A stretch of DNA of 64,000 nucleotides from Chelatococcus sp. YT9 (GTDB taxonomy: Bacteria; Pseudomonadota; Alphaproteobacteria; Rhizobiales; Beijerinckiaceae), in NCBI RefSeq assembly GCF_018398315.1, contig NZ_JAHBRW010000001.1, forward strand, positions 3,046,501 through 3,110,500, in the 5' to 3' direction. Both the position numbers and the translations under genes were made by a program. Each line of letters starts with the position of its first letter. Position 1 is the first letter of the stretch. Positions 25,112 to 33,488 of this stretch are shown here, in pieces. A model generated the notes under the pieces. The model was not told where the DNA came from and made no database searches. It saw nothing but the letters and a program-made list of their open reading frames with translations.

Positions 25112-25996
25112 CTATCCGAAGATCAGGGACCTATGAACGGCCGCGCCGGCGAGGGCGCCGTCGCCAACGGCAAGGGATACCGATCCCGCTCCCCGTGCCG
25201 CGTCGCCGCAGGCGAAGACGCCTGGAATGCTCGTTGCTTTCATCGCATCCGTGCGCAGAAATGGCCCCAATGGACCCTCGTCGAGGGCGCATCCAAGATC
25301 TTCCGCCAGGGAGCTCGAGGGCTGTGTTCGGCTGGCTGTGAAGAGCCCGGCGAGCGAAAGCACCCGACCGTCGGCAAGCTCGACGTCGGCATTCCCGGTG
25401 ACGCGGACGACCGGTGATCGCTCGACGGTGACGGATCGGCGATCGAGTTCCGCGAGCTGCGCGGGGCTTGGCTCGAAGGTGCCATTGGTGAGCAGTGTCG
25501 TCTGGCCCCACTCGGGGATCAATATTGCCTGGTGCATCGAAATATCGCCGACAGCCAGCACGCCAAGTGGCCCGCCATTAAGTTCAAAGCCGTGGCAGTA
25601 GGGGCAATGGAAAACGCTTTTTCCCCAGCGTTCCTGTAAGCCTGGAATCTCGGGCAAGCTGTCCGTCACGCCGAGCGCCAGCACCAGTCGGAGGGAGCGA
25701 TGTTCGGTCCCGTCTTGCATCACGACAGTGAAGCCATGGCTGTCTATTGCGGCACGTTCAGCCTGTCCCTCCGTCCACACGAGGTTCGGATAAGCAACGA
25801 GTTGCTGGCGGGCTGCAGCAACAATCTCCGCCGGGGCCACCCCGTCCTGCCCCAGGAAGCCATGGGAGTGGGCCGCGAAGCGATTACGACGAACGCCTGC
25901 GTCGATCACCATGATCTTGCGCCGAGCGCGAGCGACCTGCAGCGCGGCGGCCATTCCGGCATAGCTGCCACCCACCACAATGACATCATATGACAT
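25112..25996 (-). CDS. Thioredoxin-reductase-like FAD/NAD(P) oxidoreductase
   Basis: The 294-residue flavoprotein has an N-terminal FAD-binding 'VIVVGGSYAGMAAALQVAR' (GxGxxA-like) motif. A redox-type 'HCPYCHGFE' (CxxC) lies at about residue 130 in the thioredoxin-reductase position, and the C-terminal FAD motif is 'GVFACGDAARG'. The NAD(P)-binding GxGxxA is weak ('GVLAVGDISMHQA'). It is the size of low-molecular-weight thioredoxin reductases, but the electron acceptor is unknown. The start overlaps the end of the upstream Rrf2 regulator gene by 11 bases, so the two form an operon. Confidence 0.88.
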   Translation of the reverse strand: MSYDVIVVGGSYAGMAAALQVARARRKIMVIDAGVRRNRFAAHSHGFLGQDGVAPAEIVAAARQQLVAYPNLVWTEGQAERAAIDSHGFTVVMQDGTEHRSLRLVLALGVTDSLPEIPGLQERWGKSVFHCPYCHGFELNGGPLGVLAVGDISMHQAILIPEWGQTTLLTNGTFEPSPAQLAELDRRSVTVERSPVVRVTGNADVELADGRVLSLAGLFTASRTQPSSSLAEDLGCALDEGPLGPFLRTDAMKATSIPGVFACGDAARGAGSVSLAVGDGALAGAAVHRSLIFG

Positions 25997-26444
25997 GAGG
26001 AAGTTCCTTGTTCTGTCGGCGCGCGGCGAGACGATGCGAGAAGTCCTCGGCCAATGCGGCGAGCGTCACGCTTCCGAACCGCTGCATCAGGAGGTCTTCG
26101 GCCGCCGTGAAAGCGTCATCCAGTGCGGCGTTCACGGACTGCTCGACGAGGCATTCCGGCATTTCGTTGCGGTTGCCGATGGCGAAGATTGCAGGCTCGC
26201 CAAGCGCTTGGTGAATATCACGCAGAGACACGGCGTTGAGATCGCAGGCGATCGTCCAACCGCCGTTATGTCCTTTTTCCGAGCGCACGAACCCCGCTTC
26301 CCGCAATCCGGCCATGGTGCGTCGGACCACGACCGGATTGGCCCCCATGCATGCCGCAAGGGTCTCCGAGGTCATCGGTTTACCGTGGGCGGCCATGTGC
26401 AGGAGGGCGTGCAGGACCGAGGAAAGGCGGCTGTCTCTTTTCAT
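25986..26444 (-). CDS. Rrf2-family transcriptional regulator
   Basis: The 152-residue protein starts at the ATG at 26444 behind CGGAG. The N-terminal winged helix ('LSSVLHALLHMAAHGKPMTSETLAACMGANPVVVRRTMAGLREAGFVRSEKGHNGGW') is typical of Rrf2. The three clustered cysteines that bind an iron-sulfur cluster in IscR, NsrR or RirA are absent; only scattered Cys remain. It belongs with cluster-less Rrf2 members such as YwnA/CymR. It is co-transcribed with the flavoprotein gene and probably represses both until a redox or electrophile signal arrives. Confidence 0.88.
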   Translation of the reverse strand: MKRDSRLSSVLHALLHMAAHGKPMTSETLAACMGANPVVVRRTMAGLREAGFVRSEKGHNGGWTIACDLNAVSLRDIHQALGEPAIFAIGNRNEMPECLVEQSVNAALDDAFTAAEDLLMQRFGSVTLAALAEDFSHRLAARRQNKELPHVI

Positions 26445-26488
26445 GTAACTCCGTTTATTACGATATGCGCGCTGGCGCAAGTCCAACG

Positions 26489-26505
26489 TTCTCAGCGCGT
26501 GAGAA
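26489..26505. promoter_or_regulatory. Inverted repeat upstream of Rrf2 gene
   Basis: TTCTCA-GCGCG-TGAGAA is a perfect 6-bp inverted repeat 45 bases upstream of the Rrf2 start. It lies in the region shared with the divergent DUF3302 gene. It is a candidate autoregulatory operator. Confidence 0.4.
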
Positions 26506-26728
26506 TGAGGGCCGGCAATGGGATTGCGGCTGACTGATTTGTGAAGCCGTGGATAATGCGCGCGGCGAGAAGGTTTCTGACCAGAAGGCTCGGGATCCGC
26601 CGCCGAACTCAATCACAGACGGTTTCCGTGTTGCTCCTCGCCAGCAGACAGAGCATTCTTCGTCGTCGTGACGAGCGGCGAGAAGCATTGTTTCCCACCT
26701 GCAGGGATTACAACAGGAGGTAATCGCG

Positions 26729-26989
26729 ATGAGTGGGCTAGATATCTTCGCGTGGATCGTCCTCATAGTTCTGGTCGCAAGTTCAGCCTTCGTGGTCATC
26801 TTCATGGCGATGCTGCCGGGAATGATTGCGAAGAGGCGTAATCATCCCTGGGCTGAGGCGGTGACGGTTGGTGGCTGGGTCACGCTCTTCTTCGGCTTCG
26901 TATTCTGGCCCATCGTGTTGATCTGGGCTTATCTCGACATGCCCACCAAAGCCAATCAGCCTTCCGCCGAGCCGGAGGTCACGCGATGA
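26729..26989 (+). CDS. yiaW: DUF3302 (YiaW-like) small inner-membrane protein
   Basis: The 86-residue protein has two transmembrane helices (IFAWIVLIVLVASSAFVVIFMAM and VTLFFGFVFWPIVLIWAYL) joined by 'PGMIAKRRNHPWAEAV', the DUF3302 signature seen in YiaW. The ATG follows AGGAGGTAATCGCG. The stop overlaps the start of a membrane fusion protein gene, reproducing the E. coli yiaW-yiaV pairing. It probably serves as a small subunit of an efflux unit. Confidence 0.85.
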   Translation: MSGLDIFAWIVLIVLVASSAFVVIFMAMLPGMIAKRRNHPWAEAVTVGGWVTLFFGFVFWPIVLIWAYLDMPTKANQPSAEPEVTR

Positions 26990-27927
26990 TTGTTGTCCTC
27001 CTCAATACCTATCTTGCTCTGCTTTTTATTTTGGTAAAATTGAGGATCGTACCTTTTAATATGTTCTGGAAAGTCTCGCCGGTTATTGTGTTCTTGCTAC
27101 TGCTCATCGGGCTGTTCATACCGATGAACTGGGGCGCGCCGCAGGGGCCGGCATTGGTGGTTCGTCAATCGGTCGCTATTGTTCCCGAGGTTGCGGGGGA
27201 GGTCGTCGAGGTTCCTGTTCAGGCCAACCAGCCGCTCAAGGCCGGTGATCTATTATTTCAGATTGATCCCGTCCCCTTCCGGGCGCAGCTCGATGCCTTA
27301 TCGGCACAGCTTAAGCTCCAAGAGACCCGCCTCGCCGAAATGGCACAGTTGCAGGCCCGTGGCACGGGCCGGGCTTTCGACGTCGAGCAGCGGCAGGCGG
27401 AGGTCGATCAGCTTAAAGCGCAGCGTGTGGGCGCTGAGTGGAATCTGGAGAAAACCTCCGTCCGCGCGCCGGCCGACGGCTATGTGACCAACGTGGCCCT
27501 GCGCAAGGGAGCGCGCGTCAGCAATCTGCCCCTCTCGCCGGTGATGGCGTTCATCGATACGTCGGACACAATTATCGGCGTTGAGATCAATCAGATCGAC
27601 GCGCGCTATATCGAGCCGGGGCAGCCCGTCGAGATGACCTTCAAATTTGCTCCAGGTCAGATCTACACAGGCAAGGTCGAGAGCGTTTTGCAAGCGATTG
27701 CGACAGGCCAGACGCAGGTCTCTGGTACGGCGGTCGCGCCCGTCGCCATCCAGTCCTCTCCCTTCGTGGTTCGTGTGCGGCTGGATGACCAAGCCTTCGC
27801 TGCATCGTTGCCAGCTGGGGCGACAGGCGACGCGGCGATATTCACCAGCCACGTCAAGCCCGCTCATATCATACGACAGGTGCTCCTGCGCCAGATCGCC
27901 ATTCTGAACTACATCAATCCGTTCTGA
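26986..27927 (+). CDS. yiaV: HlyD-family membrane fusion protein (YiaV-like)
   Basis: The 313-residue protein has N-terminal membrane helices. Next comes a lipoyl/barrel-sandwich half ('ALVVRQSVAIVPEVAGEVVEVPVQANQPLKAGDLLFQIDP'), a short alpha-hairpin (about 100-150), and the second half-motif 'TSVRAPADGYVTNVALRKG'. A beta-barrel domain follows. This is the EmrA/AaeA/YiaV layout. It is coupled to the DUF3302 gene by a 4-base overlap. No inner-membrane pump gene follows, so the partner transporter is encoded elsewhere or the pair acts alone. Confidence 0.88.
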   Translation: MIVVLLNTYLALLFILVKLRIVPFNMFWKVSPVIVFLLLLIGLFIPMNWGAPQGPALVVRQSVAIVPEVAGEVVEVPVQANQPLKAGDLLFQIDPVPFRAQLDALSAQLKLQETRLAEMAQLQARGTGRAFDVEQRQAEVDQLKAQRVGAEWNLEKTSVRAPADGYVTNVALRKGARVSNLPLSPVMAFIDTSDTIIGVEINQIDARYIEPGQPVEMTFKFAPGQIYTGKVESVLQAIATGQTQVSGTAVAPVAIQSSPFVVRVRLDDQAFAASLPAGATGDAAIFTSHVKPAHIIRQVLLRQIAILNYINPF

Positions 27928-28028
27928 GAAGCGAGCGTCCAAAATAGGCTGATGTCGGCAGGCCCGAGGTGCACGTCCATGCCGGCCTGCGGCACCGTGG
28001 CGCTTTCTTCATTCAGAAGCGGGGTGGT

Positions 28029-28093
28029 CCCCGACCGCCCGAAAAGATGGGGGGAGAAAGGGCGGCCGGGGTAGCCCGCCCTGGGGGGAAGGC
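28029..28093. other. Structured stem-loop resembling the one at 5242
   Basis: CCCCGACCGCCC (28029-28040) pairs with GGGCGGCCGGGG (28060-28071) at 11 of 12 positions. The loop contains six consecutive G. A second G-run loop closed by GCC/GGC follows (28078-28093). The order of elements and the loop motif TGGGGGGA match the structure at 5242-5323. It may be a small RNA or a repeat. The stretch 27928-28570 has no gene. Confidence 0.35.
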
Positions 28094-28216
28094 GAGCGGC
28101 ACCAATCCTATCTCGGAATGCGACGAGATCATGTCCCTGCGGAGCAACGCGGTGGACAAGATGGAGCCCTGAATGAAGCGGGGTGATAGAGCGCCGGCTC
28201 GCTGGGTGATGAGCCC

Positions 28217-28258
28217 GCCCTCGATCGCCATTTCCGAGGGGCGGAGGCGATCGAGGGC
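28217..28258. repeat. 13-bp perfect inverted repeat
   Basis: GCCCTCGATCGCC (28217-28229) and GGCGATCGAGGGC (28246-28258) are exact reverse complements around a 16-base loop in the gene-free region after the yiaV-like gene. It has no U tract. It is a strong stem-loop, possibly an mRNA end stabiliser or a protein site. Confidence 0.5.
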
Positions 28259-28570
28259 TCTGGCCCTCAGGGCTCACAGCATCGCAGCCTTGCGGTGCCT
28301 CGGCACCAACGGCAAGCCATAGCCCTGAGAACCTGTCACCGAACTATCCGTTATGCGTTGCAATAAGGTGTGCTTGTCTAGACCGGTGAAAACTCCTCAG
28401 AATTTCCAAAGTTTCCGTGGCGCGCCCGGGGCGCGCGTGCGCGCAGGGCGCTGGTGTTCCCCGAAATGAGGCAGGGTCCGGCGCTCAAGCTCTCCAACTC
28501 CGCGTCGCAGCCTGTGCGAACCATTAGGCCATTTCGGCGTTTAGCAACCATCCTGATCAAGGAGGCGAGG

Positions 28571-28879
28571 ATGAATAGAGACGAAGTCAAGGGTACCGTC
28601 ACCGAACTTGGAGGTCGAGCAAAGGAGGCTGTTGGGGAGGCGATCGGCAACAATCGCGTTCGGACCGACGGCATTGTCGATCAAGTTGCCGGCGCCACCC
28701 AACATGCCTATGGCGTGGCAAAAGAGCGTGTGGCAGATGTCGCCGACGCTGGGCGCGCCTATTATGACGAGGGAGTTCACGCAATCAGCCGTCGTGTGGA
28801 AGAGCAGCCGATGGGCAGCCTTCTCACTGTAGGACTCATTGGCTTCATTGTTGGCTGGCTATGCCGGGGAAGGAACTAA
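28571..28879 (+). CDS. CsbD-family stress protein with C-terminal membrane helix
   Basis: The 102-residue protein starts at the ATG after AAGGAGGCGAGG. The N-terminal half has the CsbD pattern 'VKGTVTELGGRAKEAVGEAIGN'. The C-terminal half has an amphipathic helix and a final membrane segment 'MGSLLTVGLIGFIVGWLCRG', which is like the DUF883/YqjD anchors. CsbD proteins are general-stress induced. The combination suggests a membrane-tethered stress protein. It is monocistronic. Confidence 0.85.
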   Translation: MNRDEVKGTVTELGGRAKEAVGEAIGNNRVRTDGIVDQVAGATQHAYGVAKERVADVADAGRAYYDEGVHAISRRVEEQPMGSLLTVGLIGFIVGWLCRGRN

Positions 28880-28962
28880 ACCGCAGCCGCCAAGAACGAT
28901 GCCGCGAACCGGTCCGTTCCATGCGCTGATCACCGGATCAGGATGTCGGCAGAGAGTAGGTT

Positions 28963-29061
28963 CCCCGGTCGCCCTAGGCGGATGTCTGCCTTTTGGTAAG
29001 CGACCGGGGGCCCCGGTAGGCCCCCTGAAACTGAGATGCCCCCCACAGACCCATCTCAGTT
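28963..29061. other. Cluster of three inverted repeats
   Basis: There are three stems in 100 bases: CCCCGGTCGC/GCGACCGGGG (28963-28972 with 29000-29009), GGGGGCC/GGCCCCC (29006-29012 with 29019-29025), and AACTGAGATG/CATCTCAGTT (29029-29038 with 29052-29061) with a loop of six C. The first two share bases and exclude each other. No gene lies between 28880 and 29303. It could be the csbD terminator plus a small RNA. Confidence 0.4.
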
Positions 29062-29303
29062 CCCTCCCAGCCCCACGAAGCACGCTAACGAACCATGCCT
29101 TGATAAAACCAGCAAGGCATATTTCGCTTGTTCGGGGTGAAAATTATGAATTTTTTCTGATCGTTATGCTGTTTCTACCTTTTGTCTGCCAGATGCTGCA
29201 TTTTCTCCTGGAGTGCTGTCACAAGCAGTGAAACAGAAGGACAGCGGAGGCCCCACTCTTGACGATGCAAAGGGAAACCGACTCCCCCGTCCCGAGGAAG
29301 ATT

Positions 29304-30122
29304 TCAGAAATGGACTGCCATGCTCAAGAACGGTCCATGCATGGTCGTGTCGTAACGGAAGGTTCCGGTGCGATTGCCGCTGTCCTTATAGTCCGTATAG
29401 AGCGCGCGGTAGCCGACGGCTGTGGAGAAGCTCTCGGTCCATTTGTAGCCGACGGAAACCAGACCCTGTGATGTCAATTGTGAGCCTACGCCGAAGCCGC
29501 CGATGTCGGCGAGCGCGTTGAGGAACCAACGATCGTTAATGCGGTATTGCAGGGCCAGACCGACGATCGGGTCGAGCCAAGCCTTGGTTTGGTCGTTCGT
29601 GAGGTTGACGAAGGGGAGGATGCCGGGTGCCAACGTCGTGTCCAGGGTGAGGCGCTGGTAGCGCAGACCTGCTGTGACGCTGAGGTCGAGGTCGGGATTG
29701 CCAAGAGGTAGGCGGTATCCCGCGATAGCGGAAGCGATCAGGAGGCGCTGCTTGAGCTTCAAGGCTGGCTCATTGGCAACCTTCAGTTTGGCATCGTCGG
29801 AGAGTTGCGCCCAGACGAGATCGGTGAGAAACATCCAATCACCGTTCTTGGCGAGGAACGCGCCCATCACCGCGCCGTCCAGATGCCTCAAGACGTCACC
29901 AAACGATGCGTCTACCTTCGCCGGCGGCAGATTGCGCACGCCTATCGTACCATTGAGCGCTGTAGCCCAGCCATAGAGCGTCGCCTGGAAAGTCCAGCCT
30001 GCCGGAACCGCCGGTGGCGGTGCGGGAAAGGAGGAGGAGGTTCCGAGGTCTGCCGCGAAGCTTGGCTGCGGCAGCAGCATCAGGCCCAGAATTCCGGCCA
30101 CCTTACGCAGAGTTCTCACCAC
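29304..30122 (-). CDS. Outer-membrane beta-barrel protein
   Basis: The 272-residue protein has a signal peptide (VAGILGLMLLPQPSFAAD), a Pro-rich spacer, and beta-strands up to a C-terminal '...HGPFLSMAVHF' ending in Phe, the barrel signature. Strand phrases such as 'FQATLYGWATALNGTIGV' and 'AGLRYQRLTLDTTL' occur in small alphaproteobacterial outer-membrane proteins. The start is GTG at 30122 or 30119; ribosome sites are weak. Its role is unknown. It is downstream of, and on the same strand as, the small gene at 30222-30479. Confidence 0.75.
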   Translation of the reverse strand: MVRTLRKVAGILGLMLLPQPSFAADLGTSSSFPAPPPAVPAGWTFQATLYGWATALNGTIGVRNLPPAKVDASFGDVLRHLDGAVMGAFLAKNGDWMFLTDLVWAQLSDDAKLKVANEPALKLKQRLLIASAIAGYRLPLGNPDLDLSVTAGLRYQRLTLDTTLAPGILPFVNLTNDQTKAWLDPIVGLALQYRINDRWFLNALADIGGFGVGSQLTSQGLVSVGYKWTESFSTAVGYRALYTDYKDSGNRTGTFRYDTTMHGPFLSMAVHF

Positions 30123-30221
30123 GGCATTGATCTTTCTGGCCGAAGGCCACGGCTGGCTATCGCAGTCTCAGCCTTCACTGCGACGAACACAAGAAGTCAT
30201 GACCGCCGTTTCTTGTAAAGG

Positions 30222-30479
30222 TCATGGGCGCTCCCGTGGGTAGCGCGCGTCCATGATTTCTGTGATTTCGGCAGCGAGACCAGCGACAAGCGATTTATAC
30301 TCCGCGCAGCGCTCCTCCTTAAGCGGTACATCCATCTTCTCCCAATTGCGCAGGGCCGCTTCCGCGTCGGCGAGATCGCCGCAGAGCAAACGGAAGCTTT
30401 CGCTCTGCAGAGCGAGTTCCTCAATCGCCCGGCGCCGACCAGGACAATGCTGGATAGCGGCTAGCACGCCTCGGTGCAT
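30222..30479 (-). CDS. Small conserved hypothetical protein
   Basis: The 85-residue cytosolic helical protein has the pattern 'SFRLLCGDLADAEAALRNWEKM' followed by 'EYKSLVAGLAAEITEIM'. This type of small protein is widespread in alphaproteobacteria and is usually annotated as hypothetical. It has coding character and is divergent from the membrane TPR protein gene. No function is known. Confidence 0.6.
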   Translation of the reverse strand: MHRGVLAAIQHCPGRRRAIEELALQSESFRLLCGDLADAEAALRNWEKMDVPLKEERCAEYKSLVAGLAAEITEIMDARYPRERP

Positions 30480-30623
30480 GACATGGCCCCTCTGATCCTG
30501 CTATCTGAGCGTAGTCGCGGCCGTATGGGGAGTATGTTACGGTAGTCAACATGGCATTGCCGCGGCCGTGGCGTGGGGGAAGCTCGGGTTGTGTGTTCGT
30601 GTAAGATCATGGCAGGTGCCGAA

Positions 30624-32435
30624 ATGACCCGTGCCGGGGACCTGCGGGACGCACACTGCGAGGAAGCGTCCCCCGCCGACGTGCGCGTCCAATGCGAGCG
30701 GATCCTGGGCAGCCCGGAGTTCAGGGCGCCCGAGAGAGCGCGCAACTTCCTGCGTTACGTCGTGGAGGAAACCCTTGCAGGCCGATCCTCACGCATCAAG
30801 GCGTTCTCCATCGCCATCGAGGTCTTCGGTCGCGACGAAACCTTCGACACGCAGAACGATCCGGTCGTGCGGATCGAGGCCGGGCGGCTACGGCGCGCCC
30901 TGGAGCGTTATTATCTGGTTGCCGGTCAGGATGATCCGGTCCTGGTCGACATCCCGAAAGGCGGATATGTCCCTGTCTTCACGCGGCGGCATGGGGGGAG
31001 CCTCACCCCAGTAACGGAGGAACTCCAGCGGTCCGATCCGCCGATCGAGGAAACGCTGCAAGCCGCGCCAGGTCGATTATCGTTCCGGTGGGCAATAGCC
31101 GCCGCGGCCGTTGGCCTTGTCCTTCTCGGCGTCGCCTATATCGCGTTCGCATCAGGCCTTTTCCGGGGTGGAGGGGCGACGGTCAATCCGGACGCCTTTC
31201 ATGGCGGCCCGTCAGTGCTCGTTCGGCCTTTCGCCGATTTGGGAGGTGACGGGAACAGCGCGCTCTACGCGGCAGGCTTTACGGAAGATGTCCTCTCGCA
31301 GATCGCGCGTTTCAAGGAACTGAGAATTATTGGCAGCGCGACGTCAAGGAGCTTGCCCGCAGGAGCGGGGGTGTCCGATCTCCACCGCATGCTCGGCGTG
31401 CGCTACATTCTAGAAGGCGCGGTCAGGGTTTCTGACGGGCGTTTCAGGGTGACGGCTCGTGTGGTGGACGCGGGCACCTCCACGATCATCTGGTCCAACG
31501 CCTATGAAGAGGAGTTGCGGTCCGGGGATCTCTTCAAGATTGAAGTCGAGCTTGCGAGTAAGGTCGCGACGGCGGTCGCGCAGCCCTATGGCATCATCTT
31601 CCAGGCCGACGAGCGACGCGCGGCTCACGCGCCGCCCGACGATCTCGAAGCCTATAGCTGTACCTTGCGGTTCTATGGCTATCGGGAGGTTCTGAGCGCC
31701 GAAGCGCACGCGGCCGTCCGCAATTGCCTGGAACGTGCAGTCAACCGGCATCCGAGCTATGCCACCGCCTGGGCGATGTTATCGTATATCTATCTCGACG
31801 AGGATCGATTTGGCTTCAATACCCGACCGGGGAGCAGGCCCCTTGAACGCGCCCTGGATGCTGCCCGACGGGCCGTACGCCTCGATCCGGAAAGTGTTCG
31901 TGCACACCAGGCGTTGATGATGGCGCTTTTCTTCGTCGGCGAGCCGGAAGAGGCGTTACGCGTGGGAGCCTACGCGTACGCCTTGAATGCCAATGACACC
32001 GAACTTTTGGGCGAATACGGCAGCCGTTTAGCGCAATCCGGCGAGTGGAAACGCGGAGCGACCATTATCGAGGAGGCACTCATCCGCAACCCTGGTAACG
32101 CCGGCTACTACACCGGCATGCTCGGGTTCGCTGCCTACATGCAGGGCGACGATGCCCGCGCGATCACATTTATCCGCCGGGCGGACCTTCAGAAATTCCC
32201 CCTCTATCACGTAATTGCAGCGCTGATTTACGCGCGCGCGGGGCTAAACGAGGAAGCGGCCGCGAGCCGCAGGCAATTCCTGGCGATGCGGCCGCATTTC
32301 TTCGACGATTTGGAGGGGGAACTCGCAAAGCGCAACTTTCGCGCTGAAGACCGCCGCATTCTGACCGAGGCAGCCCGCGCCGCGGGCTTTCCCGTTCCCA
32401 TGGCCTCGCAAGCGGCGAAGGGGATGCAGCATTAG
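30624..32435 (+). CDS. Membrane TolB-like/TPR regulatory protein ('adenylate cyclase-like')
   Basis: The protein is about 603 residues. Residues 10-110 form a conserved N-terminal domain ('CERILGSPEFRAPERARNFLRYVVEETLAG', 'NDPVVRIEAGRLRRALERYY') found in rhizobial proteins loosely annotated as adenylate cyclase. No cyclase domain is present. A transmembrane helix (AIAAAAVGLVLLGVAYIAFAS) leads to a TolB/FlgO-like domain ('VLVRPFADLGGDGNSALYAAGFTEDV'). TPR repeats follow to the end. The ATG at 30624 has AGG at good spacing; longer starts (30573 GTG, 30609 ATG) are less supported. It may be a membrane sensor or scaffold. Confidence 0.8.
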   Translation: MTRAGDLRDAHCEEASPADVRVQCERILGSPEFRAPERARNFLRYVVEETLAGRSSRIKAFSIAIEVFGRDETFDTQNDPVVRIEAGRLRRALERYYLVAGQDDPVLVDIPKGGYVPVFTRRHGGSLTPVTEELQRSDPPIEETLQAAPGRLSFRWAIAAAAVGLVLLGVAYIAFASGLFRGGGATVNPDAFHGGPSVLVRPFADLGGDGNSALYAAGFTEDVLSQIARFKELRIIGSATSRSLPAGAGVSDLHRMLGVRYILEGAVRVSDGRFRVTARVVDAGTSTIIWSNAYEEELRSGDLFKIEVELASKVATAVAQPYGIIFQADERRAAHAPPDDLEAYSCTLRFYGYREVLSAEAHAAVRNCLERAVNRHPSYATAWAMLSYIYLDEDRFGFNTRPGSRPLERALDAARRAVRLDPESVRAHQALMMALFFVGEPEEALRVGAYAYALNANDTELLGEYGSRLAQSGEWKRGATIIEEALIRNPGNAGYYTGMLGFAAYMQGDDARAITFIRRADLQKFPLYHVIAALIYARAGLNEEAAASRRQFLAMRPHFFDDLEGELAKRNFRAEDRRILTEAARAAGFPVPMASQAAKGMQH

Positions 32436-32679
32436 CGTGAGCGCTCTAGCGAGGACGGCCGGATCGTTTTCGTGGTGAGCATTGGCTTTGGCCACACGGC
32501 TAAGGGCTGCTAGGGCCGATCTGCGCCACAGAACATACCGTATCCTACCGTCTGTAGCGGTGAGGTGCGGCTGCGGGGCTGCGGTTACGGCGTTAAAATC
32601 GATCCACTTTCGCTGGCTGACGGTTTGCCGTGCGCCGGCACGACGATCATGGCGAGATCCCGTGGCGTCAGGAGGAAAC

Positions 32680-33153
32680 ATGGAATCGCTTGCGCCGGGG
32701 GCTTGGACCGCGGACTGGTTATGGGGGCTGCCGCTCATCGTGCTGGCATCGATCGTTCACGTTCTCGGCTTGGGGACCATCGAGATCGGTATCGACAGGA
32801 GCCTCAGGCACGGAGCCCCATGGCGGCCGCGCGTCACCTTCGTGGTTGTGGTGGGATCGACCGTTCTGGCTGCCACGATATTGCATGCCATCGCAGCCAT
32901 GGTCTGGGCCGGCGCCTATCTGTGGCTTGGCGCGCTTCCGGACGCGCGCTCGGCCATGCTCTATTCGATCGGCGCGATGACGACCTTTGGCCACGCCAAT
33001 ATCCAGTTGGCCGGCGCGTGGCAGATGCTCGGCGCGCTCGAGGCACTGAACGGCATGCTGCTATTCGGCCTCACCACGGCATTTCTCTACGCCACGATCC
33101 AGAACGTTCGCGGGGTCATCTTGCGTGAACGCGGAACAATACGCCATGGCTGA
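32680..33153 (+). CDS. Ion-channel-like membrane protein with altered selectivity filter
   Basis: The 157-residue protein starts at an ATG immediately after GGAGGAAAC. It has four hydrophobic segments. Between the second and last lies a pore-loop-like segment 'LYSIGAMTTFGHANIQL', in which the K+-channel signature T-x-G-Y-G is replaced by T-F-G-H-A (Thr 101 to Ala 106). Length and pore position suit the bacterial two-helix ion channel family, but K+ selectivity cannot be assumed. It is a single gene, with a stem-loop after it. Confidence 0.75.
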   Translation: MESLAPGAWTADWLWGLPLIVLASIVHVLGLGTIEIGIDRSLRHGAPWRPRVTFVVVVGSTVLAATILHAIAAMVWAGAYLWLGALPDARSAMLYSIGAMTTFGHANIQLAGAWQMLGALEALNGMLLFGLTTAFLYATIQNVRGVILRERGTIRHG

Positions 33154-33224
33154 ATTGTGCCCGCCTGGCTATATTCATGCCGCCTCGGGGGCGGAATGGC
33201 TGCCCTGAACATCACTAGAAGAAC

Positions 33225-33249
33225 GGCGCCGTTTCAACGGCGTCATTTT
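33225..33249 (+). terminator. Stem-loop with T tract after the channel-like gene
   Basis: GGCGCCGT and ACGGCGTC form an 8-bp stem (one G-U pair) with a 4-base loop, followed by ATTTTG. It is a plausible intrinsic terminator 72 bases after the channel-like gene. Confidence 0.5.
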
Positions 33250-33488
33250 GTGACAGCTCTGTTCAAGCTCCTGTGAGATGCTGTATCCTCGCGTAACCTA
33301 CTCCCGCTCGATCCGAACTGGGATCATAAGCCTGTCGTCTCGATGCTCCTAGTATTCGTCCGCAGTCAACGTCGGCCCGGCACGTCCCAACTCGCGGAAC
33401 AGCTCAAGCGATTCGCGATGAGCCGAAGCGGACAATGCTGCGTGAAGGGCATAACAACCTCAAGAAATTGGTTTCCCAGGAGGCCACC

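Noticed and set aside
28013-28231. Short open frames after the efflux gene
   Set aside because: They run through strong inverted repeats and lack start signals.
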